A DNA stretch of 64,000 nt, taken from assembly GCA_021234155.1 (NCBI GenBank), contig JAJEKV010000002.1:9680780-9744779 (forward strand). The letters run 5' to 3'. Shown here one piece after another: positions 11,100-23,489 of the stretch. The stretch is from Isoetes taiwanensis. Taxonomy: Eukaryota > Streptophyta > Lycopodiopsida > Isoetales > Isoetaceae. The notes under the pieces are model-generated. The model saw only the letters and a program-made list of their open reading frames with translations, made no database searches and was not told the DNA's origin. Each line of letters starts with the position of its first letter. Position 1 is the first letter of the stretch. Position numbers and translations under genes: made by a program.

Positions 11100-13050
11100 T
11101 TCAAATTTTGCATGAGATTCAAAATGCTTTGGCGAACTTTGGGCATGACATTTGGCATGAGCTTTTCCAAGTCGTGCAAAGTGAACCTTTTTTCGTCCTC
11201 ATGAGGAATGGTGTCAATCGCAGCGCGTGCTGCGCGGCCCTTCCGAATAATAGTCAAGGGACGTGATGCCTTGGTCCTGGCGTGAAACTAAACCAACCCA
11301 ATTTGACGGGCCGGATCGAGGATTAAGTGCCCGAAAAATTTCCTCTTGGGCTTGTTGATCCAGCCGAGGTTGACGGCCGGAGCTGGTTGATAGCGTGATT
11401 GCCGAGGCGCCTTGGTGGCTTCTTAAGAACTGGTCAGCGGGCCTTGTTTGCCATTAGCGAGCCGTGAGTTGGTAAGCCGTGAGGCGGACCGATGTGGTCT
11501 GATTTGTGCCGTGAAGTCGCACTGAACTTGTGGAAGTTGAGGACACGCCGTGGGTGGTATGACCCCATTCTTGACAAAGGATAACACCGAGCTTTAGAAG
11601 GATCAAAAGGAGGACGTTGGTTGGATCCCCGTGGTTGGTCCCATTGCCGATAGAGTTGCGGGCTGCACCAAGAGGTGGGTGGCGATAGTGCGATTGTTGC
11701 CGAGGTGTGGTTTGCACTTGATAAACCATTTTGTTGCGGAATGGTGTGGGATGAGTGCGAGTGCACTCTTCCGTGGCATGATTGCACATGTTGCATCGCT
11801 TGCAATGAGGCGGGCCATTGGTGGAGTTGCACCATTGGCCAAATGGCCTTGGTATTTGCAAATATGGCACCAGATTTGATCGCTACCGTGGATTAGCGTG
11901 TTGAGGCTGAACAGCCGCTTGTAGGAACCATGACGGGTGGAATGAACGGGAGCTCTTGAAGAGCCACGCCTGGGAGGAAACATTGACGAGTGATTGACAG
12001 GTCGATAGCCTGCTCCAAAGTTTTGGACGCAGTATTCAATCATGAGTCGAATAGCGGGAGGAAGTCCTTGGAGAAACCGACCAAAATCGGCTCTGTGTAG
12101 GGTACCCTTGAGCTTATTTAGCGTAATGTGAAGTCGATCCGCAAAAATCCCGACTCTGTGGGCTCTTGTTGAAGTTCATTGAGTTGCTTGAGATGAAGTT
12201 GATCATCATCCGTGGTCCCATAATGAGACGTAAAAGCTTGATCGATTTCGGACCCGATTTGTTTCCAATGGCTTTGTTGGACATGAGCCATTGATGAGGA
12301 GAGCCACGCAGCAGGTGGTGGAAAAGATGTGGAATTTCAGTTGAGGTTGCGCTGCGTGACCATTTAGGACAGCTAGAGCCTCAAATTCTTCCATGTGGGC
12401 CCGAGCACTTTGGTCTAACGGTTTGCCTTCGTGTTGCCAAAGGTGGGATAAGCCGATTCAGAGTCCGAAGGTAGATGTGAAAGTGCCGGGCTGGACAGAA
12501 AGCGATAGTGAGGATATTGAGGTTGAGGTGGATGTGGCATTGTGCCTGACGGACCCTGATGAAGGGGTGACTGCGGTTGAGAAACTGAAGTAGCCGGAGC
12601 ATTGGTTTTGAGATCTGTAAGGTTGTAAACAGGAAGAGCAGTGGGAAACGAGGGAAAAAGGATATTCCCGGTAGGCGCAAAAGGAGACATGTGGATAGCC
12701 CGTGCCCACCCGGGAGATGATGGTTCTTAAGGAAGAGGCGTATGGCCGGAAGAATGATGGATGTAGGCATGTTCAGGGGTGTGAAAGTACGGTTGAGAAG
12801 GTTGAGCCTGATAAGGCTCCTGATAGTGATGAGGAGACTGAGGTTGTGAGCAATGTTTGCACGCTTTGGGGTGGGGAACAGGGACGCAGACCGGACACGA
12901 GGGGTGGGTGGCGCGGATCGAGCCCTAGACCAAGATGGCCTCCCTCTATGTCATAAGCAGATCCATACATGTCACGCATGTTTCCGACGGACGATGGCGC
13001 CCAAGCCAGAGGCCGCTCGGGAGAAAGCGAGTTCTTCCGGGCGCGTGAAA
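11100..13050 (-). pseudogene. Gypsy-b gag
   Basis: The minus strand from 13050 encodes a Pro/Ser/Gln-rich N-terminal half (PPPQPQYPHY-type runs, 12400-12770), then a capsid region near 12390-12190 with SHYGT-like and LHLKQLNDLQQE motifs, then nucleocapsid. Two adjacent CCHC knuckles appear near 11880-11780: CHICKYQGHLAN and CKRCNMCNHATEEC. The fourth ligand of the first knuckle is lost at a disturbed site, but NEC is present in gypsy-a. Several frame changes. Confidence 0.7.
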
Positions 13051-13115
13051 TTACAGATGCATATGGCGATGCATGTAAGAGAAAATAGGATAAAATCAGA
13101 CTCGCAGGGCGGTGC

Positions 13116-13694
13116 TGTTTGGGGTCCGGGTTCGGGAACTCCGGAAGACAGCCCTCTGGAGGACCCGTGATCTAATGAGAGTCCTGGGACTATGTCACTT
13201 GGGATTTGCAAGAAGAGAAGAAAAAGAAGAAAACAGTAACAAATGAGAGAAAAGATAATAAGCTTCCTTGATATCAATGATGAAAATACATGAGCTCTTT
13301 AATAGAGAGAAAACCGAAAAGGAGACAAGACTCAAAACTCATCTAAAAAAACTTATGCTAACTCTACTCATATATATAGTACAATGGCCTTGGGCCCAAT
13401 ATAGACACTGACCATCTCGGTGCCAATTCCCGGAAGGAGGCCTGATTTGGCAGGAATGTTGGCGGTGCCTCTTGAAGTGCCTAGAATCACTGACTGACGA
13501 CGCTGGCGGGTGACGGGGTCGCCACTTGTCCGAGCTGGGCTCTTGTTGACAGCCACGCTTTGATCATGGGGTGGTTCCGGCCGCTTGGTCTTCATGAGCC
13601 TGGATGTCCGGGAATCTCGCGGGCAATACCTGAGATCCTTGAGCTTGACCTCGTCTGTGAGATGAATGTTCCGCATCGTGGAGCCGTGACTACA
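13116..13694 (-). repeat. Gypsy-b 5' LTR (type b)
   Basis: 579 bp, TGTTTGGGG to GACTACA (garbled GACTAACA). Shares type-b variants with 2714-3293. As the 5' LTR it would hold the promoter of gypsy-b. Confidence 0.8.
13368..13378 (-). promoter_or_regulatory. TATA box of gypsy-b 5' LTR
   Basis: The minus strand reads CTATATATATGAG, a conserved TATA-like motif at the same place in every gypsy LTR of the window (for example 23748-23757 and 50728-50737). It is the only strong core-promoter motif in the LTR. Confidence 0.5.
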
Positions 13695-16600
13695 TCAGGA
13701 ATGAGGATGGGCACCATGGCGGTAATGAGCAATGAGGTCCCCGCGGTTTGAAGAGCCGCCGTGAGAGGTTTAGTCCAAGGGCAAAAAGATCGCATCAATG
13801 AGGAAGTGAAAGCGCATCTACGTCTCTAGGCGCCGGGCTTCGTGAAGGAACAAACCGCACTCCATGAGAAGGCGTGTCCGAGACCAAAGGCACCGACGCC
13901 GCATTCTCGATTGCAAAGGTGGGAAGATTGACGCCACTCCATTTAAAGAGCCGAAAGGTGATGCATTTGAGAGCATCACGTAAACCAGCCTTGACGGTGG
14001 ACTGGAAGGGTCCGGTGAGGTGGCTGCATTCTCGCAAGAAGGTGTCAAGGCCACGAATAGCATCGCCAGGCGCTGCCAACCACGCCATTAGCAATATAGA
14101 GCCAATTTGTAGTAGTGTCCAAGGTGGCACCATCCTCCCAATCGGGAGCGCCGGACAAAACGGGGATCCCATCCGAGATCCGTGGGAGATCTCGAAGGAA
14201 GTCGACTCCGGCCAGTGGCCATCCGTGACCTTCATTCAAAAGGGAAGACGCCGGTGTAAGAAAGGAACCGTATGGGAGGTACTCCTAAGGAAGCATATGG
14301 AGAGGAAGCATGCCCGCGTGGGGTTGCTTGAGCCATGTCCCTAAATGCTCGAACAAGATTCTCGATCAAGAGCACGACACCAATGGTCCCATTTCAAGTA
14401 GAGAGTAATTGATAGACGTGAGGATTGACCAACCCGGGGGGATGATCTTGCTTTCCGTAAGGCCACGGAGTTGATTGTAGCCTCCTGGGCATCGTGATAT
14501 AAATCTGGGCAAACTCAAGATCATCGGTAGCGCCGAGATTTTTGTTTACCCTGTTCCAATGTTTCAACCCCGCCACGAGGTAGGTGCGCCGAGCAAAGTT
14601 CGTGCATGTACTCCTATTCAAAAGTCCGAGACTGAGCGGGGATCCTTGAAATATTTGTTGGTTGTTGATAACAACCAAGCAAACATTGGAGTTGCCTCGA
14701 AAAACACGATGGGCCTCATCCCTAATTTATCATGGAGATCCGCCGTAGAAGTCATGAAAAACATAAGCCATAGGCTGAACAACCCGTAAAATGACCAATT
14801 GAATCTTCGATAAGCTAATCAAAGACTAAGAGTGCACAAAATAAACCCTTTGTCTTCTATAGAAAGATCCGCCAGATTCAAGGAAACCCGCACTTTGAGT
14901 GGTCGTTGATGAACATTGCCATTGGGCGCATCACTTCAAAGGAAAAGGTGCCGCCGGGCCACCACATAGTCAAGATAGCCGGAAGGAGTAGAGAAGTCCA
15001 GGGATGTTGGTAGCAATGTCAATATATCCCTCCCGCTTGTTTTGGGCTTCTTGGCCAGATTGAACCGCTTCTTTGGAGCTGGTGTTCAAGGTCGCGGATC
15101 CGATGCTCCTTTTCTAACAAAAGGCGGATGATCCGCGGACCCGTTTTAATAGGAAGCGTGGCATGTGAAGAGGATTGCCCGGAGTATTGAGACGGCGTGG
15201 CAATTCTGCGCCATCAGGACCTTCGTTTCGAGGCCTCAAAGCCGAAGTCCGGATGGATGTGAACTGATTTGTCGGGCCGCGGGAAATCTGGAGGGAGAGG
15301 GGAGGTCGAAAGCCGCCACGCTCGATGAGGTCTTGAACTTGAGTGCGGTAATTTTGAGAAAGCTTCAGAATACAAGGTTTCTAGCTTAGCAATGTCTTTC
15401 TCTTGTCACTTTCGGGAGGGTATCTTTTGATTTGTTACATTCCAACAAATCCCTGAATTGTGGTTTGGAGTGAGCCTTCCGATCTTCAAAGTAGGCTTGT
15501 CTGATCCTGAGCACTTTTGAGATCTACCGGGCCTTGTAGGAGAGCCGTGCTTTTCTTGAAGTTGGGCCTCCAAAGTTTGAACTTGTGCAAAAAGTGCTTG
15601 CAGCTTGAAGGCTGGGGTCCCTTGAACTGAGACGAAGCCTCCAGGACGCCTGAATACCATTCACCGTGAGCCTCCTCGTGATGCGTAGTCAGATGGCATG
15701 CTTGAACATCTGGCCGAATTGGTACAGGAGTATCGAGGATGTGGAGATGCAGTGGCCCGTCGCCTTTGTTCGAGAGTGTTGAGAGGCATGACGGGAACTG
15801 GAAGGCGTGGCTTCAGTGGAGGAAGAGGAGACGGTGATACGCGGTCCGGTGTTGAACATTATCTGTGGGGAAGGTTGGGCGGAAGGTACAAACCGGGTTG
15901 GGTCCGGACTGAATGGGAAAGCGTAGAGAGTGGAGGGAGGTAAGTGGAAGGGCTCTCAAGAACAGAAGATAATGACAAATGAGTACCAAGATGGCCAATA
16001 CCCACTAAAATTTGGGAGACGAGGGGGTAGCCCTTAATGCGGTCTACTTCTTGAAGAAGGCGGTAGAACAATAGTCCGGCCAATCAACATGGAGAGTGGA
16101 GTGGATGGCGGTGATGACCATATTATAAAACGGCTTATTGATATGGGTGTTCTTGATGGAATACCCAAGTAATTTGGCGCCTGACCGGTTTCACAAAAGT
16201 GTCAGCGTGGTTTGCAATATTTGTGAGGCGATGTTGGTTGGCTTGATAAGGGGAGCACCAAACCGAAAGGACATCCATGTCCCGTAGCCTCAAGAGACGT
16301 AAGGTTTTTGCAAGGGAATACTAATACCGTAAATCAAATGTTGTGTAAGTAATGGTGGTGCCATCGACCATCAGAGTAAAATCCCTCCTGCCGCCGGACG
16401 ATGCGGGAGCGATGAACTAACGAATTGTTCGATTGGGGCCGAGTCCATTTATGAATCGTAAAGCTTGTGGGCGCTCCGCCGACTCCCGACTTGGGACCAA
16501 GAAGAACTTCACGAAGGTGGAAGGCCGAAAGATACGACCGGTAAAAGAGTCGCATCCCCGGGAGCGTAAGCTTGAAGTGTAGGAAGTTTGGGGCAGCGCC

Positions 16601-17560
16601 ATTTAAGAGCGCCGGAACGTAAGGAACCGTCTCTGAGAAGGCGGAGAGCGTGGGAAACGTAAGACGGGCTGAGATAGACGAAAAAGGTTTTAGGCCAAAA
16701 GTGGGTGAAGGGCATGATGAGGGCTTAACCTTCAACCGCTGATGATGCCGTGGCGGCGGATCACGGTTGGCGAAAGTGAAAGGCAAAATTTTGGCTAAGT
16801 CCCCAAATGGTAAAGGGAGAAGCAATGAACTGGCATGATGAGACGGCGGGAATGATCCGATGTGACAATGTGGCAAAAGGACACACATTAATGTTCGACG
16901 GGAAAAAGAAGGAATGTCATTTAACGTCGGGCAACTCAGTGGGATCTCATTAAAATGAATGTGTCGAGGAGGTACCATGGCTAGATATGCGGTGGGAGAA
17001 AAGATTCTCTTTTTAGAAACAACCTTGCATTGCAAAAACACGCTAATATTTTTTTGATTGGTCCACGCCGACAAGGAGTTCCCTCGGTTGGCTATATAAG
17101 ACAATCGGAGGAAGCTGGCGACATCCGATGGCGCCAAAAGATGTTCACTGGCTGGCCGGTTTGCATGATCAACGACGGTGCCTTCAAACTGCTTTGAGTG
17201 GATTACCCGCAAGATGGATTGTCCGGACCTCGGGCGCTAAGCCACAACCGCGGGCCCCGGCGATGGATCTGTGGTGTGTGCGGGATGGCCGAGCATCCCG
17301 ATCCAAGACCAACAGATGGAGGTGATTCTCGCACTGCGGCCGGACCCCGAGCGTAATCTCTACCACATCCGCGATCACCTACGCTCCAACCCGGGTAGAG
17401 GGTTTTTCTTCTTAGGACTTAGTAGATAGGGCTCGAGCCCATTTTTGTATATAGGGCGTGCCATAAGCGGAAATAGCCTTCAGTACCTCCACATTTTGTA
17501 AAAAATTCCACTTATAATATAAATATGCCATTTGGTTTAGTCACTATCTCTGTTGTGTTT
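13695..17560 (-). pseudogene. Gypsy-a extra coding region between integrase and 3' LTR
   Basis: Homologous to 3294-7130 and to 33711-36180. Longest frame is 16334-17212 (292 codons), with YIANRGNSLSAWTNQKN, AYLAMVPPRHIHF, LFYRSYLSAFHLREVLLGPK and VDGTT-like motifs. A coiled coil lies at 15406-15660. The first about 100 bp next to the PPT are at 2619-2713, separated by gypsy-b. Function unknown; conservation between diverged elements argues it is or was translated. Confidence 0.5.
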
Positions 17561-17599
17561 GTGTCTGAACAAAGATCCGTTGTTGATTTTCACTTGTCG

Positions 17600-18930
17600 T
17601 GGTATGAAATGGTTTGAGGCTAAAAGCCATTAACAAAAGGTAGGTAATGGAATTCCATCCAACTCACCAAAACCTTGAAAAAACGGGTTGCACAACTTGA
17701 ATAATTTGATAAGGGCCAAGCCATCAAAACTTTAACTTACCCGGAAAATTTTTGTAACGAAAATCATAAAGAAGAACCAAATCTCCTTCTTTGAATGTTT
17801 TTGTCTTCAGACGTTTGTCATGTAAGGATTTTTGCAATTGTTGTCCATGAAGAACACGAATGTAAGCATCCCTTCTAAGTTCATCCAACTGTTCCAATTG
17901 ATAAACTTTCTTTGAGTGCAACAAAGGATTATGGGCTGTAGCTAGTTGAAAACGGAGAGTTGGAAGTATGTATTCAAAAGGCATGAGAGCTTTTGACCAT
18001 AAACCAATTTGAAAGGAGTGTGACCAAGAGCTATTTTAAAACAAGTATTGTAAGCCCAAAGAACAAGAGGGAAGCTTGTTTTGCCAATCTAAAGTAGAAA
18101 CGCCACAAATTTTCTTGAGAATTGTGACCGTAGTTTTGTTGGTGCTTTCAGCCAAACCGCTCCCTTGAGGATAGTAAGGTGTGCTCTTGTGATGATGGAT
18201 CAAGAGATAATCCCGAGTGCCCTTTATAGTATGATTGATAAAATGGACACCCCGACATCGACCAGCTTTCGGGGACAGCCAAAATGCGTGATGATGATTT
18301 GGTCGATAGATGACCTTGGTCGCGGTTTGCCGCAGTTGTTGTCCGGAAGTGCGCAAGCCCCGCCCATTTGGCAGCGTGTAGTCGCGAGAACCTGAATGTA
18401 GGGCACGGTTGTGCCGCAGCAGAGGATCAATGGTCCCACAAAAATCCATCCCCATTTGCTGAAAGGAAGTGGCGTATGGCGGCACGCCAATGGAAGAGCC
18501 GCCACGGGTCGTGGGCCTTCCCACACGCTGGACAAGCATCACACGGGCGGGCGTATGCGAGCGCTTTTGAAGAGCGTGGGCCAAAAATAACCTCGCAAGA
18601 AGGATTTTATGCGGCCGAGTGTCACCATGAAAATGACCACCACCCAGCCCCTTCATGGGCTTTCGGACAATATCTCGACCTCGAGGGAGAACACAGTGGA
18701 AGGATGGTATCCCTGCCCTCTTGTAAAGATAGCCTGCAACCATGGTGTAGTCACGGACCTGGCGAGAAATTGGTGTCGACGGGATTGACGCTATTGGCTG
18801 GAGAGAGCGGGCGCCCCTCGGGTGGAAGAGCACCGTGAGGAGATATCGCTGAAAGTTGTGGAACCAATGTGGCGTGGCCGCGACCGAAAAGAGTTGAGCC
18901 GTGAAAGGCATCCGAGACTCCCCGGAGGGA
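17600..18930 (-). pseudogene. Gypsy-a integrase
   Basis: Same layout as the gypsy-b integrase. A 291-codon frame (18036-18911) reads through the N-terminal and core domains: GGHFHGDTRPHKILLA, MGMDFCGTIDPL, VHFINHTIKG, HKSTPYYPQGSGLAESTNK and TVTILKKICG. The C-terminal part at 17724-17984 has PFEYILPTLRFQLA, YIRVLHGQQLQKSLHDKR and FKEGDLVLLYD. The acidic residues MDF, the His/Glu region and AESTNK fit a DDE integrase. No chromodomain. Confidence 0.8.
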
Positions 18931-18939
18931 TCATCCGTG

Positions 18940-20160
18940 TGGATGCGGAAAGATAATCCGACAACATAAGATTTTGCCTACCTTGTGAACAATTTCAAAG
19001 GTGCAAATTTTGCGTAAGGAGAACCTAACGAGCAATGCGCCCGCGGGCTGGATTTGTTGATCAAATAAAGGAGTGCTTGGTGGTCAACAAAGAATTTGAT
19101 TTGATCGCCTAAAAAGATAGTGACGGAAGCATTGGACACGTAAAAATTAAACCCAAGGCTTCACGCCCGTGGCGTAGAAGGCGCCGCCAGTAATTGAGTT
19201 TTCTGGCCGCATATCGCTTGGTTTGTCGGGCAGCGATCATATTCCCTTCAGAAAGAACAGCTCCAATAGCTAACGCCGAGACATCTACATGGACGCGGAA
19301 AGGGCTTGGTCCCATTGAGGAGGAACAAGAACCGGGGCCCGAGTAAGTAAAAGCTTCAATCTTGGAAAAGCAAAAGATCCGCCTCGGGATTCCAAGCCCA
19401 ATGGATTCATCACTCACCGTGAGTTTATGAATGGATCCTGCAATGGCGGGCGAGTCCGTGAATGAAGGTGGAGTAATAATTTACCTTTTGCCCGTGAAAG
19501 AGCGTGTCTCTTGATATTGGCCGGTGCTTGAGCCTTTGAGCACACAACTGATTTTGGTGTGATCGGTGGTGATACCCGCTTTGTCGGACAACATGTTCCC
19601 AACACCGGTGACGCAAAAGGTGCATTTCGGGATTGAGACTAATCTGGGACTCATCACATTTCTGAAAGACGAAGTTCCAATTTATCCAAATGGTCAGCTA
19701 TAGAATCAGAGGCGAGAAGTCATCTTGAAAATTTGTAAGAAGGGATTTTCCTTCATAAAAATCGCGAAAAAACGAAAGCATGATACGCTGAAACGTTGAT
19801 GGAGAGTTTGATAATCCAAAAAGGAACCACCTTGTAGGCAAAAGTGACTCTACCTGGTGGTGAAAGTAGTCTTGAGTTGATCAGATTCTTTGATTGAGAT
19901 CCTGATTGTAGCCGTAAAACCATCCATGAAGGAGTACATCTCATGTCCAAATGACCTCTTCCGTAACCTCGGTCCGCGGAAGGGAAGTGGAAAATGATCA
20001 CGCCCGCGGGCCCTCGATTTAGTTTTCTAGAGTCCACGCAAACGCCGATCTTTCCATTGTGTTTCAAAGCAAATGACAATGGGGCTCACCCATTCGTAAT
20101 GTTTGACCTCATAGATCAAACCCGCAGCAGCGAGTTTGTCAATCTCGACGCAATCAGCCT
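18940..20160 (-). pseudogene. Gypsy-a RNase H and reverse transcriptase
   Basis: RNase H motifs lie near 18950-19200. RT runs from about 20110: SFALKHNGKIGVCVDSRKLN, then DMRCTPSWMV, AYKVVPFWI and NVSAYHAFVFSRF (19753-20079). The active site (about 19735-19720) and the KCTF region follow in other frames. Several frameshifts, each at a place where the copy at 37760-38740 also varies in CAG/CTG context. Confidence 0.7.
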
Positions 20161-21550
20161 GCATTGGGGCTGAGCCGCATCGCCGCTGTTACACAATGTG
20201 ACGGCATCGATTTGGTAGGAATGGTGAGTTCCCCTGTTTTATTGATCCCCCAAGGTCTCAGAGCTCCGTGCGCAAATATGTTTGAACTTTTGAAGAGCGC
20301 GGACTACCGTTATTTATAGGGTGTCAAGATTAGCAAAGAATGCGATGTGTCGATTGTTGCCCACGCCCACAACTTCACTTCGTGAGTCCGAATGTGTGGG
20401 ATAACTTCCGTGTTGGACAATATGAGCAGAGGTTGAAGCATGACGTGATGCGCGGGCACTCGCATGGTGAAGAAGAGAGGTTGTTGATTTTCATCAAGCA
20501 AAGGTTGCTTCATGACAAAGGTGTACATTAACAGAGCGTGAGGAAGCTCTAAGATCCGAGAAGTGATCAACACGCTGGATGCATTGCAAGGAGCCCGTGG
20601 GGGGTCAAGCAAGGCATCCACATGGGGGTCCCGGACAAGAGTCATTTCTCCCAAGGATCAAAGATATTCGGTAGGATGACAGAGGCAAACTCGCAGTGGA
20701 GCCCGAACTTGATAGATATTCAAGGCCCCTAATCGGTCGAGAGAGGGTTCAGCATTGTTAATCGGGGTAAATGATCTTACCGGGTTTCCAAGTCCATAGT
20801 GGCATTGAGGTGACCATCCGTGATGACTAACTGATCCGCGGGCCCAAGAATGGATACCCTTGGCCCGGGCGGAGAAAAGGTCCGCTTTACCAACATTTCA
20901 TAATCACCGATCTTCCGCCTTCCAAACACCAAATTCCAAGGGGAATCGGGAGATCACCAATGTTGATGTGAAGAAGAGGCGCGACTTTGAGGTCTCGTGG
21001 ATATGGCCATTAGCCAATTTGATGTCATATGGGGCATTTATAGAGTTGTTTGATGCCCATTTGTTTCATGGAGTTTGTCCGTGATGAGACCGACAATGAT
21101 ACCTCGGCCAATTTGAACATGATTGACTTGTTGATTGCCCACCGTGGCATGGACCGTGGGTGTAGAGGTAGCAACAGCCCCAACCAAAACCGTTTGGAGT
21201 GGTAACCGGGTCCTTGAGAGCAGGACATAGTTTCAAAATGGTTGATAGACTTAGGGGAATTTTGATTTTTGCCACCTCCTGGAGTTCCGTGAGGCACATG
21301 AGAAAAAGGATCTCACGGATCCACGTGTTGGAGTGCGGGTAATGAGGCAAAGAACTTTTTGAGTAGGTCAACCTCCGCAAGCAATATTTGGATATGTCCG
21401 AGAGCCGGAGGTTGAGATGTGGAAGGTGTATCTTGTCGCTGTTGAGCTCCGTGGTGGCATGAACATTAGCCAACGCGGCGGCCTTCAAAGAGCCTTGTAT
21501 GAGGTTCAAAATGCTTTGATTTAACTTTAGGCATGACATGCGCATGAGTT
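20160..21550 (-). pseudogene. Gypsy-a protease and flanking linkers
   Basis: Homologous to the open frame 10245-11090. Fragments in several frames: SHVP-like linker and LQEVAKIKIPLSLSTILKLC (21066-21545), VNHVQ with the active-site region near 21100, LANGH-like sequence near 21010, and LVG near 20870. 20160-20650 is the weakly conserved linker to RT. Point 21260 in this linker is the gypsy side of the older duplication junction. Confidence 0.6.
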
Positions 21551-23489
21551 TCGCCGCAAGTCAGGTGTAAAGTGAACCTTTTTTCCTCTTCATGAGGAAT
21601 TGTGTCGACCGCGGAAGGCAAAGTTGGGTGCGGCCATTAGGAATACGACAGGACGGACGCTTTGGTTCCGGCGCGAAACCAAACCAACCTAATTTGACTA
21701 CCGGATCGAGGATTAAGAGCCCAAATATTTTTCCCGTGTTTGTTGATCCATCCGAGGTTGATTGGCAGAGCTGGTTGATAGCGCGATTGCCGAGCGCTGA
21801 GGTGGCTTCCTCAAGAACGGACGGGCCTTGCCTTGCCATTGGCAATCCAAAGTTGGTAAGTCGTGAGGCGACCGAGGTGGTCCGATTGGTGCCGTGAAGT
21901 CGCACTTAACCAGGAAGTTGAGACATGCCGCGGTGGTATGACCCTATTCGTGATGCTGATAACCACCGAAGCTTTAGAAGGATCGTGGGGGCGGTGGCCG
22001 GTCCCTCGCTTGTTGTTCCTCCGTACCGATAGAGTTGATTGGCTGAGCCCGCAAAGGCTGCGGTACGATATTGCATTGTTGCCGAGTTGTTGTTTGCACT
22101 TGATAAACCAGCTTTGTTGGGCGAAAGGTGTAGGATGAGTGCGAAAGTGCACTCTTCGCGGCATGATTGCACATGTTGCATCTTTTACAATGAGGCGGGG
22201 AGTTGCACTCATTTGCCAAGTGGCCTTGATGTTTGCGTGCATATGACACCGTGATCTCGACCGCTGTAGGATTGGCGGTTGAGGTTGGACAGCCAGCCAG
22301 GGAACCAAGGACGGTGGGAATAAAAAGGGAGCCCCAAGAGCCACGCCCACCGATGAAACATTGACCGAGTGATTGACAAGGTCGACATAGCCCAAAGTCT
22401 TCTACGCCAGTATTCACCATGAGTCTGATAGCTGAGGAAGTCCTTGGAGAAACCGCACCAAGATGCGCTCTATGTCTAAAAAACTTTGAGTTTGCCGAGC
22501 GTAACGTGAAGTCGATTCAAAATCCCCCTCGGGCGGACTCCTCGGTAGGCTCTTGTTGAAGGTCATTGAGTTGCTTTAGATGAAGTTGATCATCATCGTG
22601 GTTCCATAGTGAGAAAGAAAAGCGCCATTTCCGACCAATCTTGTTTCCAAAGTGGCTTTTGTTGGACAAGCCATTGATGAGGAGAGCCATGCAAAGGTGG
22701 TGGAAAAGATATGGAATTTCGGGCTGAGGTTGTGCATGACCATTAGGGCAGCCAGAGCCTCTAATTTTTCCATGTGGGCCCGAGCACTTTGGTCTAATGG
22801 TTTGCCTTTCGTGGTTGCCAAAGGTTGGATAAGCCGGGGCCAAGGGTCCGAAAGGTAGAGGTGAAAGTGCTTGGGGATGTAAACCTGGATAAGGATTATA
22901 GTGAGGTGGAGTTGGAGGTGGCATGGTGCCCTCGAAGGACCCCGATGAAGGGGTGATCAATGAGGGAGGTATCAAGGTGCCCGAGTATTGGTTTTGAGGC
23001 CTGTGAAGGTTGTAAACAGGAAGAGCGGGTGGGAAATGTAGGGAAGGGAAATTCTCGGGAGGCATGGAAAAATAGGCATGTGGATATCCTTGCCCACCGG
23101 GAGATGATGGTTGAAGGGCGTAGGCGCATGGCCCGGCAGAGTGATGGATGTGTGCATGTTCTGCGCGAAAGCAGGTCGGTGAAGGTTGAGCCCGGAGTAG
23201 GGGTTTCGATAGTGATGAGGTGATCGGAGGTCGCGGAGTAATGTTTGCACGCTTTGAGGCGGGGAATTGGACGAGACATGACACCAGGGTGGGTGGCCGA
23301 CCGAAGCCCCTAGACCTAATGTGGCCTCCCTCAACGTCATAGCGTATCCATACATATCGCTAACAACTTCCCCGGCCGATGACGCCTGCCGTGATGTCAC
23401 CGGGAAAGAAGTTCTTCCGCGGAAGTTTCTGCGCGCATATGGCGACAGATTTCCAGAGGAAAGTCGAATCGCACTCAAGATGCTTACAG
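21551..23489 (-). pseudogene. Gypsy-a gag
   Basis: A 255-codon frame (22517-23284) covers the Pro-rich N-terminal half and part of the capsid (TPPHYNPYPG, FGNKIGRKW, LHLKQLNDLQQEP). Nucleocapsid follows at 22250-22120 with GHLANECNSPPHCKRCNMC, which shows the NEC ligand of knuckle 1 and the start of knuckle 2. The frame from 23526 (GVRTGPQT) may lie close to the gag start. Confidence 0.7.

Larger units (their letters stand above)
2714..13694 (-). mobile_element. Ty3/gypsy retrotransposon gypsy-b, nested in gypsy-a
   Basis: Full-length minus-strand element of about 10.98 kb: 3' LTR 2714-3293, internal 3294-13115, 5' LTR 13116-13694. Its two LTRs share type-b variants (GAAAATACATGAGCTC, CCTTGGGCCC) absent from all other LTRs in the window, and its interior differs from gypsy-a at many non-CAG/CTG positions. 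It inserted 95 bp inside gypsy-a. GGGAA precedes it (2709-2713) and AGGAA lies just after it (13697-13701), an imperfect, slightly offset candidate duplication. Its protease frame is the best preserved gypsy frame here. Confidence 0.8.

Noticed and set aside
12702-13170. Plus-strand frames of 84 and 105 codons beside the gypsy-b 5' LTR
   Set aside because: Antisense of gag and leader; the gag frame on the minus strand explains the coding signal.
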